Shown piece by piece: positions 1-9,000 of a stretch of DNA of 64,000 nt. The notes beneath the pieces are model-generated. The model saw only the letters and a list, made by a program, of their open reading frames with translations, had not been told where the DNA came from and made no database searches. This DNA is from Rathayibacter sp. VKM Ac-2856 (lineage in GTDB: Bacteria; Actinomycetota; Actinomycetes; Actinomycetales; Microbacteriaceae): contig NZ_JABMLF010000002.1 in the NCBI RefSeq assembly GCF_013205055.1, forward strand, positions 62,001-126,000, read 5' to 3'. Positions within the stretch are counted from its first letter, which is position 1. Every line of letters starts with the position of its first letter. A program made the translations under genes and the position numbers.

Positions 1-605
1 GGCTGATCGTCGTCGCCGACGGCTGCACCGACGCGACCGTCGAGCGCGCTCGCGCGGCCGGCGCCGAGGTGCTCGAGCTCTCGCGCCGCGGCGTCGGCGC
101 CGCCCGCGCGGCCGGGATCGCGCACGCGCTCGGCACGGTCGCGTCCGCGGACGACCTGGTCTGGGTCGCCAACACCGACGCCGACACCGTCGTGCCGGAG
201 GAGTGGCTGCTCGAGCACGTCGAGCACGCCCGGCAGCACGACGCCCTCGTCGGGACCGTGCGCCCCGACCCGGCGGACCTGTCCCCCGAGATGTACCGGC
301 GCTGGCGCGTCACCCGCGAGCGCGAGGAGTCGATCGGCAGCATCCACGGCGCGAACCTCGGCGTGCGCGCGAGCGCGTACCTGGCCGCGGGCGGCTTCGG
401 CGCCGATCCGCTGCACGAGGACGTCCGGCTCGTCGAGCGCCTGCACGCCGCCGGCGCGCGGGTCGGAGCGACCGACCGGGGCGAGGTGACCACCTCCGGC
501 CGCCGCCGCAACCGCGTCGAGGGCGGCTACGGGCCGTACCTGCACGAGCGCTTCTCGGACGCTCCGGCGGCCCTCACCGTCGCCGCCTGCACCGACCTCT
601 GCTAA
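1..605 (+). CDS. Family 2 glycosyltransferase, C-terminal part (5' end outside window)
   Basis: Reading frame 3 is open from the first base to the TAA at 603-605, so the start lies upstream. The visible 200 residues carry GT-A/GT2 hallmarks: VADGCTDAT near the start (the nucleotide-binding strand with D-G-x-T-D), then NTDADTVVPEEW holding a DxD-like metal/nucleotide motif, then HGANLGVRASAYLAAGGF (acceptor region) and the late EDVRL motif where the catalytic base normally sits. GT2 enzymes move a sugar from a nucleotide-sugar donor to a lipid, polysaccharide or small-molecule acceptor. The donor and acceptor cannot be told here. No membrane segment is seen in the visible part. Confidence 0.85.
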   Translation, partial: LIVVADGCTDATVERARAAGAEVLELSRRGVGAARAAGIAHALGTVASADDLVWVANTDADTVVPEEWLLEHVEHARQHDALVGTVRPDPADLSPEMYRRWRVTREREESIGSIHGANLGVRASAYLAAGGFGADPLHEDVRLVERLHAAGARVGATDRGEVTTSGRRRNRVEGGYGPYLHERFSDAPAALTVAACTDLC

Positions 606-747
606 CTCGCGCGGGCCCCTGCGCGCGCGGAAGCAGATCGGCGAGGTCGTTGTCAACGGTCAGGCCCTGAATTGTCACGAGTTCCGCAGGAGAGTGGAAT
701 GGGGGCCGAGCACGACCCTGTGCTCTCTCCGACGGAAGGGTCACCGC

Positions 748-981
748 ATGAATCCCCGCCTCGTCCTGCTGGCGCTCGTCGCCTTCGCCGCGTACGTCTT
801 CGGCGCCCGCGCCGGCCGCGGTCGCTACGAAGAGCTCCGCCATCTCGCACTCGGTGTGTGGAACGACCCGGCCACGAAGAAGACGCGCAAGAAGCTCAAG
901 AAGACCTCGAAGCGCGAGGCGAAGCACTTCACCGCGGTCGCCGACAAGGCACGCGCGAAGGTGCAGCGCACACTCCGCTGA
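748..981 (+). CDS. Small basic membrane-anchored protein, unknown function
   Basis: 77 residues from an ATG preceded by GGAAGGG about 7 nt upstream; an upstream in-frame start at 694 lacks such a site. Residues about 4-22 form one hydrophobic helix (LVLLALVAFAAYVFGARAG). The rest is a Lys/Arg-rich cytoplasmic-looking tail with repeated KK and KAR patterns that could be helical. It resembles the small YtxH-like or phage-shock-associated proteins often found beside stress membrane proteins, and the next gene is one. I do not recognise a named family, so no function is assigned. Confidence 0.7.
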   Translation: MNPRLVLLALVAFAAYVFGARAGRGRYEELRHLALGVWNDPATKKTRKKLKKTSKREAKHFTAVADKARAKVQRTLR

Positions 982-1069
982 TCGGCAACATCTGCAAGGA
1001 CGCCACCACGAAAGGCGTTGACGCTCGCATCGGAACGGCCGGTCGAGCACCACACGAAGGAGACACATC

Positions 1070-1336
1070 ATGGGCATCATCGGTTGGATCGTTCTCGGCC
1101 TCATCGCCGGCGCACTCGCAAAGCTCATCCTGCCCGGCAAGCAGGGCGGCGGATGGATCATCACCATCATCCTCGGCATCGTCGGAGCCCTCCTCGGAGG
1201 ATTCATCGGCGGCGCGCTCTTCGGGCGCGACGACCCGATGGGCTTCAACCTCGTCAGCATCATCCTCGCCGTCGTCGGCGCGATCATCGTCCTGCTGATC
1301 TACGGCGCGATCACCGGCCGCAAGTCCCGCGCGTAG
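1070..1336 (+). CDS. GlsB/YeaQ/YmgE family stress-response membrane protein
   Basis: 88 residues with three hydrophobic segments (about 2-22, 28-50 and 59-84) separated by short Gly-rich turns. The pattern begins MGIIGWIVLGLIAGALAKLI and contains GKQGGGWIITIILGIVGALLG, which is typical of the transglycosylase-associated (Tag/GlsB) family. These are small inner-membrane proteins induced by general stress; the biochemical role is unknown. The start follows GAAGGAG about 9 nt upstream. It lies 88 bp after the small basic protein gene on the same strand and ends just before a strong terminator, so the two may form one stress unit. Confidence 0.9.
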   Translation: MGIIGWIVLGLIAGALAKLILPGKQGGGWIITIILGIVGALLGGFIGGALFGRDDPMGFNLVSIILAVVGAIIVLLIYGAITGRKSRA

Positions 1337-1350
1337 TCACGCGACCCCCG

Positions 1351-1380
1351 AAGGCCCCCGGCATCCGTGCCGGGGGCCTT
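1351..1380 (+). terminator. Rho-independent terminator
   Basis: A perfect 13-bp GC-rich stem (AAGGCCCCCGGCA with its complement) closes a TCCG tetraloop, 14 nt after the stop of the GlsB-like gene, followed by CGTCGTT. It separates that gene from the aldo/keto reductase downstream. Confidence 0.85.
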
Positions 1381-1531
1381 CGTCGTTCCCGGAGCGTCCG
1401 ACGGCGCCGGACGACCGCCGATGTTCGCCGGACGCGCAAGGCCTTGCACCTGGGAGGCCGCGGGGCGTGGACTGTACTCCGGCCGCAAGCTCTCCGATGC
1501 GGCCGATCCCCGGACGAAAGGACGCTCGAGT

Positions 1532-2380
1532 ATGAGCACGGACGCGAACACGGTCCCCACGATCACCCTTAACAACGGAGTCGAGATCCCGCAGCTGGGC
1601 TTCGGTGTCTTCCAGATCGACCCCGCCGAGACGAAGGACGCGACGCTCGCCGCCCTCGAGGTCGGCTACCGCCACATCGACACCGCCGAGATGTACGGCA
1701 ACGAGGCCGGTGTCGGCGAGGCCGTCCGCGCCTCCGGCCTCGACCGCTCCGAGGTCTTCGTCACCTCGAAGCTGAACAACGGCTTCCACGCCCGCGAGGA
1801 CGCCCTGAAGGCGATCGACGACACCCTCGCCGAGCTGAAGTTCGACTACGTCGACCTCTTCCTCATCCACTGGCCGCTGCCGAAGGTGGGCGACTACCTG
1901 GAGACCTGGAAGGCGATGGAGGAGATCTACCGCAGCGGCAAGGCGAAGGCGATCGGCGTCTCCAACTTCCAGACGAACCACCTCAACCGCCTGCGCGCCG
2001 AGGCGACCATCGTCCCGGCCGTGAACCAGATCGAGGTGCACCCCTACCTGACCCAGGAGGAGCTGCGCGCCTACGGTGTCGAGCACGGCATCGCGACCGA
2101 GGCCTGGTCGCCCATCGCGCAGGGCAAGGTCCTGGACGACGAGGCGATCGTGCGCATCGCGGGCAGCGTCGACCGCTCCCCCGCGCAGGTCGTCCTGCGC
2201 TGGCACCTCCAGCGCGGCGACATCGTCTTCCCGAAGTCGGTCACCCGCAAGCGCGTGGAGGAGAACTTCGCCCTCTTCGACTTCGAGCTGGACGACGAGT
2301 CGATGACGGCGATCTCCGCCCTCAACCGCGACGAGCGCACCGGCCCGAACCCGGACGAGTTCAACTACATCCCCAGCTGA
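1532..2380 (+). CDS. Aldo/keto reductase (2,5-diketo-gluconate reductase-like)
   Basis: 282 residues, the usual AKR length. The (alpha/beta)8 family tetrad is complete: Asp50 (YRHIDTAEMYGNE), Tyr55, Lys80 (TSKLNN) and His113 (LIHWP). The NADPH-binding C-terminal signature FPKSVTRKRVEENFALFDF is present, so it should be an NADPH-dependent carbonyl reductase of the AKR5-like group; the natural substrate is not readable. The ATG at 1532 has GAAAGGA upstream. An in-frame extension back to 1367 runs into the preceding terminator and is not credible. It is monocistronic: a terminator lies upstream and the 92-bp repeat array directly downstream. Confidence 0.92.
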   Translation: MSTDANTVPTITLNNGVEIPQLGFGVFQIDPAETKDATLAALEVGYRHIDTAEMYGNEAGVGEAVRASGLDRSEVFVTSKLNNGFHAREDALKAIDDTLAELKFDYVDLFLIHWPLPKVGDYLETWKAMEEIYRSGKAKAIGVSNFQTNHLNRLRAEATIVPAVNQIEVHPYLTQEELRAYGVEHGIATEAWSPIAQGKVLDDEAIVRIAGSVDRSPAQVVLRWHLQRGDIVFPKSVTRKRVEENFALFDFELDDESMTAISALNRDERTGPNPDEFNYIPS

Positions 2381-2420
2381 CCCCGGTCGGCTGAGCCGGC
2401 ACCCCCGGCTCGCTCCGACG

Positions 2421-3287
2421 CCTCCGGCTCGCAGGATCCTCGGATCCTCGCGAGCCGGAGGCGTCTCCGCGTGCCGGAGCACCCCGCGCCCCACCTCCGG
2501 CACGCGAGAACACCTCCGGCACGCTGAAACCGGCCGATCCCACGAGCCGAAGCCCAATCCACGAGCCGGAGCTCACAGCGCCCCACCTCGGATACGCGAA
2601 AACACCTCCGGCACGCGAAAACCAGCGGATCCCACGAGCCGAGGCCCAATCCACGAGCAGAGCTCACAGCACCCCACCTCCGGCACGCGAAAACACCTCC
2701 GGCACGCGGAAACCGGCCGATCCCGCGAGCCGAGGCCGATTCCACGAGCCGAAGCTCACAGCACCCCACCTCCGGCACGTGAATTCACCTCCGGCACGTG
2801 GAAACGGGCCGATCCCACGAGCCGAGGCCGAATCCACGAGCCGAACATCATTCCGCCCCACCTCCGGCACGCGAGAACACCTCCGGCACGCGGAAACCGG
2901 CCGATCCCACGAGCCGCAGCCGAATTGACGAGCCGAGCATCACCGCGCCCTACCTCCGGCACGCGAAAACACCTCCGGCACGCGGAAACCGGCCGATCCC
3001 ACGAGCCGAAGCCCAATCCACGAGCCGAAGCTCACAGCACCCCACCTCCGGCACGCGAAAACACCTCCGGCACGCGGAAACCGGCCGATCCCACGAGCCG
3101 AAGCCCAATCCACGAGCCGAAGCTCACAGCACCCCACCTCCGGCACGTGAATTCACCTCCGGCACGTGGAAACGGGCCGATCCCACGAGCCGAAGCCCAA
3201 TCCACGAACCGAACATCACACCGCCTCGGCCCCGGGCACGGGAAACGCCTCCGGCTCGCAGGATCGGGGATCTCTGCGAGCCGGAGG
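2421..3287. repeat. Array of eight 92-bp modular repeats bracketed by two palindromes
   Basis: Repeat units begin at 2492, 2584, 2675, 2767, 2859, 2951, 3043 and 3135, a period of 91-92 bp. Each unit holds two copies of CACCTCCGGCACGCG followed by two inverted-type copies of CACGAGCCGAAG, so each can fold. Units 1 and 5 share GCGAGAAC, and units 4 and 8 share CACGTGAATTC, so a four-unit (about 368 bp) block was duplicated. A palindrome built on CCTCCGGCTCGCAGGATC flanks both sides (2421-2461 and 3247-3287). The array fills the gap between two convergent genes and contains no credible gene: 92 is not a multiple of 3. Related short arrays lie at 22107 and 52694. Confidence 0.9.
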
Positions 3288-3324
3288 CGGTGGTGGTGCG
3301 GGGCGGTGAGGCCCGGGACGCGGG

Positions 3325-4170
3325 TCAGCGCGCGTCGCGCCAGGAGTGCTCGGGGGCGTAGCCGAGGACCTCGCGGGCGTGGTCGATCGAGAGGAGCGTG
3401 TCGTTCACTCCGAGCTCGCCGCGCAGCTCGACGCCGGGGAAGACCTCGGCGACCAGCTCGTCGTTCGGGCGGGTCATCACGGTGTCGGCCGCCGCGATGA
3501 TGAAGCGGTCGAAGCCCGGCTGACGGTGCGCCAGCGCCTTCTCGACCGCCTGGGCGCCGTCACGGCCGTCGATGTAGCCCCAGAGGTTCCACTTGCGGAG
3601 GGTCGCGTCCGCGTCGAAGGACGGGAACTCGGCGTAGTCCTCCTCGTTCATGACGTTCGAGAAGCGCAGGCCGATGATGGTCAGGTCCTCGTGCCAGCGG
3701 CAGAGCTCGATGGCGAGCTGCTCCTCGAGGTGCTTGGTCAGCGAGTACACCGACTCCGGGCGGGCCGGGTACTTCTCGTCGACGGGGATGTAGGGCGGCG
3801 GCACGTCGAACGGCAGGCCGAGCACGGTCTCGCTGGAGGCGTAGACGATGCTGCGGATGCCCGCGCGGATCGCCGCGTGGAAGACGTTGAACGTCGACGA
3901 CATGTTGTTCTGGAAGGTGGCGATGTCGGGGACGATGCCGGGCGCCGGCACGGCAGCGAGGTGCACGACCGCGTCGATGCCGTCGTATCGGTCGCCCACG
4001 GCCTGCAGGGCGTCGACGACCTGCCCGTAGTCGGTGATGTCGATGCTGATGACGCCCTCGCCGCGCGTTCCGGCGCGGTCGAGGACGAAGACGTCGTGGC
4101 CGGACTCGCGGAGACGGGTGACGACGCTGCGGCCGAGTTTCCCGGATCCACCGGTGACTGCGATTCTCAT
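3325..4170 (-). CDS. NAD-dependent epimerase/dehydratase (extended SDR)
   Basis: 281 residues. The N-terminal Rossmann motif GGSGKLG (7-13), Asp31 ending the second strand (NAD preference), Ser112 (YASSET) and the catalytic pair Tyr142-xxx-Lys146 (YSLTK) mark an extended short-chain dehydrogenase acting on a nucleotide sugar or related carbonyl; the exact substrate is not readable. The ATG at 4170 starts the conserved MRIAVTGG strand. A longer open frame upstream is only an antisense reading of the next gene and is not a fusion. The stop lies 38 nt from the palindrome that closes the 92-bp array. Confidence 0.9.
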   Translation of the reverse strand: MRIAVTGGSGKLGRSVVTRLRESGHDVFVLDRAGTRGEGVISIDITDYGQVVDALQAVGDRYDGIDAVVHLAAVPAPGIVPDIATFQNNMSSTFNVFHAAIRAGIRSIVYASSETVLGLPFDVPPPYIPVDEKYPARPESVYSLTKHLEEQLAIELCRWHEDLTIIGLRFSNVMNEEDYAEFPSFDADATLRKWNLWGYIDGRDGAQAVEKALAHRQPGFDRFIIAAADTVMTRPNDELVAEVFPGVELRGELGVNDTLLSIDHAREVLGYAPEHSWRDAR

Positions 4171-4217
4171 GCCTCGAACGCTAACGGGCCCGGGGCCCGG
4201 GGACGAGGGCTGGCGGA

Positions 4218-5138
4218 TCAGCCCGCGACGTGGAGCGAGATGCCGTCGCCGACCTCGGGCGTCGTCTCGTCGGCGACCAGCTGCGTCCAGCGGCGCAGGA
4301 CGGCGGCGCCGGCCTCGTCGTTGATCGCGCCGTCGACCACGAGGATCGGGTACGGCTTGTCCGGCACGCCCTCCGAGGGGCGGACGTCCACGTGGGCGAC
4401 GTCGTAGGCGTGCTCGGAGAGCCAGTCGGCCATCGCGTAGTCGCTGCGGGAGTCGCCGACGGTGCGCCAGCGCTGCGGGATCGCGCCGGTGGCGCCGAGC
4501 AGCTCGACGGCGCGCTGGGCGCCGAGGTCCTTGCCGAGGCGGTTCGACTCGATGTCGGTGGAGATCACGGTGGGGTCGATGCGGTACTCGACGGCGCCGG
4601 TGTCGTTCGGGTAGCGGATGCCGCGGCGCTCGACTCCGAGGCCCGCGGCGGTCATGATCTGCAGGGCGTCGGCGTCGAAGACGAGCTGGCGCTCGAGGTA
4701 GTCCTCGCTGGAGAGGTCGACGAGCTGCTCGGCCGAGACCATCGCGCGCTTGGTCTCGTCGAAGAAGACCAGATCGTCGTAGTCCTCGCGGATCATCCGC
4801 TCGAGGTCGCGGGCGACCGCCTCCGGGATCGCGAGCGACTCGTCGACGATCGGCTCGGAGGTGCCGCGGTAGTCGACGGTGAACCAGACGGCGCCCTTCT
4901 CGCAGACGCAGACGATCCGCGCGTCGGCCGAGACGCCGCGCTCGAGCAGCGGCGGCAGCACGCGCTCGCGCAGGAAGGCGTCGGAGCGGCCCGTGTTGAA
5001 CACGAGCGGGATGCCGGCGTTCGCGAGCGCGACGAGGTCGTCCGCGATCGAGGCGATGGCGATCGTGCGGCTGATCGGGCTGGCGATCGGGCCGTCGACG
5101 TCGAGGAGCAGGCCGAGCGGAGGCGGTGTGGAGGTCAT
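4218..5138 (-). CDS. HAD-superfamily phosphatase (Cof/SPP-like)
   Basis: 306 residues. Motif I is LLLDVDG (nucleophile Asp13, acid/base Asp15), motif II is FNTGRSD (Thr49), Lys203 in LGKDLG is the likely motif III lysine, and motif IV is VGDSRSDYAM (Asp229, Asp233). The large insert between motifs II and III is a C2-type cap, as in sugar phosphatases. It should hydrolyse a phosphorylated metabolite. The chosen ATG gives motif I at the usual distance from the N terminus. The upstream in-frame extension to 5225 runs through a palindromic repeat and is unlikely. The downstream epimerase gene is 47 bp away on the same strand. Confidence 0.88.
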   Translation of the reverse strand: MTSTPPPLGLLLDVDGPIASPISRTIAIASIADDLVALANAGIPLVFNTGRSDAFLRERVLPPLLERGVSADARIVCVCEKGAVWFTVDYRGTSEPIVDESLAIPEAVARDLERMIREDYDDLVFFDETKRAMVSAEQLVDLSSEDYLERQLVFDADALQIMTAAGLGVERRGIRYPNDTGAVEYRIDPTVISTDIESNRLGKDLGAQRAVELLGATGAIPQRWRTVGDSRSDYAMADWLSEHAYDVAHVDVRPSEGVPDKPYPILVVDGAINDEAGAAVLRRWTQLVADETTPEVGDGISLHVAG

Positions 5139-5178
5139 CGGGATCCATTCTGCCGTGCGGGCGCGTCCGGCCGTCCCC

Positions 5179-5237
5179 GCGAGATGCCACTTGTGCACGC
5201 CTTCATCGGCGTGTCGCGTGCACAAGTGGCATCTCGC
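5179..5237. repeat. Palindromic repeat family A, copy 1
   Basis: Perfect 22-bp arms (GCGAGATGCCACTTGTGCAC core) around a 15-nt loop that contains GGCGTGTC. It begins 15 nt after the stop of the 5253-5843 gene, which reads toward it. No T-run follows. Confidence 0.9.
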
Positions 5238-5252
5238 GGCGCGGGGATAGCG

Positions 5253-5843
5253 CTAGTCGGAGGTGGGGAGGACGAGGGTGCGCTGGGTCACGGTGCCGTC
5301 GGGGGACTCGACGGCGAGGGTGATCAGGGTCTCGGGGGCGCTGCAGGGGACGGAGAGGGCGGAGTAGCCGGTCGCGGAGAGGTCGACGGGGGTGCCGGAC
5401 TGCGCGTCGGTGGTGCCGACGGCGAGGCGGGCGGCGACGCCGCCCTCGGTCTGCCAGGAGAGCGCTACGGGGACGGAGCCGGTGCGGTCGCCCGCGCAGT
5501 CGACGGTGGCGGGCGAGGACGTGAAGGAGACGACGGCGGGCGCGGCGGCGGCGGAGCCCGGAGCGGCCGAGGCGACGACGCCCTCCGTCGGGGAGGTGTC
5601 CGCGGGGGCTCCGGTGGCGGGAGTGGTCGTGGACTCGGGTGCGGCGCCGGCCGACGCGGACCCGGTGGGCGCGGACCCGGTGGGGTCGGCGGAGGCTGCG
5701 GCGGAGGCCGAGGGGGCGACGGGGGTGGAGGTCGGCGCCGGGCCGTCGGCCGGGCGGACGAGGAGGACGATCGCGACGACGACGGCGACGAGGCCGAGGA
5801 CGGCGAGGACGATCCCGAGGGTGCGGGCGGTACGGGGCGGCAT
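5253..5843 (-). CDS. Membrane-anchored protein with Ser/Thr/Ala-rich linker and extracellular beta domain
   Basis: 196 residues. One N-terminal membrane helix (about 8-29) is followed by about 65 residues of low-complexity Pro/Ser/Thr/Ala sequence and then a folded-looking domain from about 103 to the end with two cysteines (VDCAGDR and SVPCSAP) that could form a disulfide. The domain has the strand-rich look of an Ig-like fold. No family is recognised. The start follows GAGGAG. It lies downstream of the M14 peptidase gene on the same strand, separated by a strong terminator and a 16-bp repeat tract, so it is probably transcribed on its own. Confidence 0.72.
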   Translation of the reverse strand: MPPRTARTLGIVLAVLGLVAVVVAIVLLVRPADGPAPTSTPVAPSASAAASADPTGSAPTGSASAGAAPESTTTPATGAPADTSPTEGVVASAAPGSAAAAPAVVSFTSSPATVDCAGDRTGSVPVALSWQTEGGVAARLAVGTTDAQSGTPVDLSATGYSALSVPCSAPETLITLAVESPDGTVTQRTLVLPTSD

Positions 5844-5889
5844 CGGGACTCCTCGGTGGTGCTGGCGTGCGGTGGTGCGGGTGCGGGAG

Positions 5890-5969
5890 TGCGGACGTGC
5901 CGCGGTGCGGACGTGCGGCGGTGCGGACGTGCTGCGGTGCGGACGTGCTGCAGTGCTGAAGTGCGGTGG
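5890..5969. repeat. 16-bp tandem repeat, five copies
   Basis: Five adjacent 16-mers built on TGCGGACGTGCNGCGG; the last copy is degenerate. They fill the gap between the membrane-anchored gene and the terminator of the M14 peptidase gene, directly upstream of the former, where its promoter should lie. Confidence 0.8.
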
Positions 5970-6000
5970 CGATGGGGCGCGGATGTGCGGCCGGTGGTGC

Positions 6001-6039
6001 GCGGGAGGGCCGGCGGATCGTGCTCGCCGGCCCTCCCGC
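6001..6039 (-). terminator. Hairpin terminator after the M14 peptidase gene
   Basis: A perfect 15-bp stem (GCGGGAGGGCCGGCG with its complement) closes a 9-nt loop, 8 nt beyond the TAG of the peptidase gene. No T-run follows on the minus strand. Confidence 0.75.
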
Positions 6040-6047
6040 GGCGGAGG

Positions 6048-9000
6048 CTACGCCTCCTCGACCTCGCGACGGCTGCGCGCGATCAGCAGGGCGCCGAGAC
6101 CGAGCACGACAGCACCTCCCGAGAGCAGCAGCCAGGGGCCGGTGTCGACGCCGGTCGACGCGAGGCCGCCGGAGCCGGGCGCCGCGATCGGAACCGCGGT
6201 CGCCGTGGCGGTCGGCTGCGGGGCCGCGGTGGGCGCGGTCGTCGGAGCGGCGGTCGCGGTCGGCTGCGGCGTCACGGTCGGCTCGGGAGTCGCGGTCGGC
6301 TCAGGAGTCGCCGTCGGCTCGGGAGTCGCGGTCGGCTCAGGAGTCGCGGTCGGCTCAGGAGTCGCGGTCGGCTCAGGAGTCGCGGTCGGCTCAGGAGTCG
6401 CGGTCGGCTCAGGCGTCGCGGTCGGCGTCGCCGTCGGCTCCGGCGTCCCCGGCAGCTCGACGGCCGCGCCCTCGGGCGCCACGGCGAGCAGCGCCCGGGC
6501 GACGTCGCTGAACGCGCCGACCGGGTGGTTGCGGAACAGCGGCGAGGTGCCGAAGAGGACGCCCTCGGTGCCCGACTCCGTCGAGAACGAGACGACCGAG
6601 GCCTGCCCGGCCGCGTCGCTCCGGGACTGCCCCTCGGAGTCGACCCAGTGGCCGGCGACGAACGTGTCCTCGGCGGCGTAGCTCTGCTCCACCGTCACGG
6701 ACTCGTCGAAGCCGTCGAACCACAGCGCCGGCGAGACGAAGGCGGTGTCCTGCGGGTAGTCGCCGAGGAGGCCCTCGGCCGGGGTCTCGACCGAGACGAT
6801 GCCGTTCGAGCCGCCGGTGCCGGTCTGCGCGGTCAGCGTCGCGAGGCCGAAGTCGGTCGCGAACGCCGCTCCCGCTCCGCCGCGGCCGACCACGTCGCCG
6901 CCCGCCGCGAGGAACTCCTCGACGGCGGTGCGACCCGCGGCCTGCTCCGGGGTGAACGACAGGGAGCGGCCGAGGAGCAGCACATCGACGTCCTCGAGCA
7001 CGGTCTCGCCCGAGGCGAGCGTGTCCGGGGTGACGGCGAGCGCGTCGGCGAAGCCGAGCTTGGCCAGCGCGTCGCGGTCCTCGTGCGAGCCGGAGTAGGC
7101 GACGCGGACGGCGGACAGCGCGGTGCCATCCTCCTCCTCGATCCGCTCGGCCGTCGTCGCGGTGAAGTCGACGCCGAACTCGGCGGCGGCGGCCTTCGCT
7201 GCGACGAGACCGTCGGCGTCGGCGCGGAGGGCGATGGTGCCGTCGGCGAACTGCTCCAGCGCGATGCCGGCGCCCAGGAGCGCGTTCACGGCCTGGTACT
7301 CGAGCACGCCGCGCGGCTCGAAGGCGAGGTAGCCGGCGTCCGCGGGGACGCTGCCGCTCGGGGCGACCGCGGTGACCGGCTCGAGCTCGACGGCGGGCAT
7401 CGGGTCGAGGGTCGAGCCGACCGGGATCACGTCGGCGCCCCAGAGCAGCGAGAGGCTCCAGGCCGAGACGTCGTACATCTCGGGCACGCGCTCGGAGATG
7501 TCGGTGCCGTCGGCGAGCAGCACGTTCGCGAGTCCGCGGACCGGCTGGTGCATGTCGACGACGTAGGAGCCGGCCGGGTAGGTCGTGCCGCCCGCGGTCA
7601 TCGCCGTCGCGGTGCGATCCACCTCGACGCCGTGCGCGAGCAGCTGCGCGACGAGGGTCTTCGCGTCGGACTCCGAGCGCTGCGCGTCACCGGCGGGGAT
7701 CACGTAGGCGCGGGGGTACTCGGTCGTGTAGACGTCGGTCTCGTCCCAGATCTCGGTCCACTCGGTCGGCGTGCCGGCCGGCAGGTCCGAGGCGGCGACG
7801 TCGGCGGGGATCTCGACGGCGGGGGCGCCGGTGACGCCGCGCTCGAAGATCTGCACCTGGTTGCTCAGCAGGGCGTCGCGGTTGGCCTCGATGTAGTCGA
7901 CCGAGGCGTCCATGACGATCCCGGCGACCTCGACGTCGATGTCCGCGTTGGCCTGGCCCTGGGCGATCTCCTCGGGCGTCTCGTTGGCCGTGCGGCCCAG
8001 CGGGAGCTCGACGGTGTTGGTGATCGCGCCCTGGAAGGCGACGTACTGCGGCGCGAAGATCGGGGGCCAGTCGTCCCAGCCCGCGCGGATGTCGCGGTAG
8101 GGGATCAGGATCTGGCCGGTGTTCTCGGTGGTGGCGCTGCCGTCGGCCGCCTTGTAGGTGTTGCCGGGCACGTCCGCCTCGACGACGCGGCGCTCGATCT
8201 CGAGGGCGGTCGCGTAGGCGTGCGGCAGGAACAGGTCGTACTCGTAGTTCTCGCCGTGCGGCGGGCCGCAGGGCTCGACCTGGAGGATGCCGGTGTAGCC
8301 GTGGATGTCGATGAAGTAGGTCGGCTGCAGGACGCTCGAGAGGTCGCGGATGACGGCCGCCTCGTTGGTCGCGCCGGTGATCATGTCGCGGTTGGGGTCG
8401 TAGCCGGCGGCGACCGCGCGCTGGCCGAGGGCCCGGCCGTCGGGGTTGTTGGTGACGGTGAAGTAGAGGCGGTTGCCCTCGAGGAGCGCCTCGGTCTCGG
8501 GGTCCTCGGCGGTGGCCACCGTCTCGATGTAGTTCAGGATCGCGTCGGATCCCTCCCACTCGTTGCCGTGGATGTTGCCGTTGAACCAGGTCGGCACCTT
8601 GTACTCGGCCATCAGCTCGGCGTCGGCCGCGGCCGCCTCCGGCTCGTTCTTCAGGCGGTCGCGCCACTCGGCCTGCTGCGCGGTCTCGGCCGCGGTCTCG
8701 GGAGCGGTGACGGTGACCAGGTAGATGTCGCGGCCGAGGCCCGACTTCCCGACCACCTGGGTCGAGACGCGGTCGGAGCGCGCGGCGAGGTCGTTCAGCT
8801 GGGGCGCGATCTGGTCGTAGGGGGTGACGCCACGGGTCAGCGAGGCGTCGGTCGGGTCGACCTCGACCTCGGTGAGCGCCTCCCGGTAGGGGAAGCTCGC
8901 GGGCACGGTGATCGGGGCCGAGGAGGGGCGGACGAGGTCCACCCGCTCGAAGGCGGAGGTGCCGAGCGGTGCGGCGGTGGTCGCTGTCGCGGCGGGCGCG

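Noticed and set aside
2421-3287. CRISPR array
   Set aside because: The units are 92 bp, internally palindromic and contiguous. There are no unique spacers of similar length and no cas genes.
2361-3500. Long open frames on both strands of the 92-bp array with repeating Arg/Pro/His-rich proteins
   Set aside because: 92 bp is not a multiple of 3, so frames shift at each unit; there is no ribosome-binding site and no codon bias.
3325-5190. A 621-residue HAD-epimerase fusion
   Set aside because: The N-terminal half is Arg/Pro-rich antisense-like sequence; the real HAD protein lies in another frame and the epimerase starts at its own conserved MRIAVTGG.
5179-5237. Mobile element (insertion sequence or MITE) for family A
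   Set aside because: No transposase in the window and no target-site duplications at the ends that I can see. Called a repeat instead.
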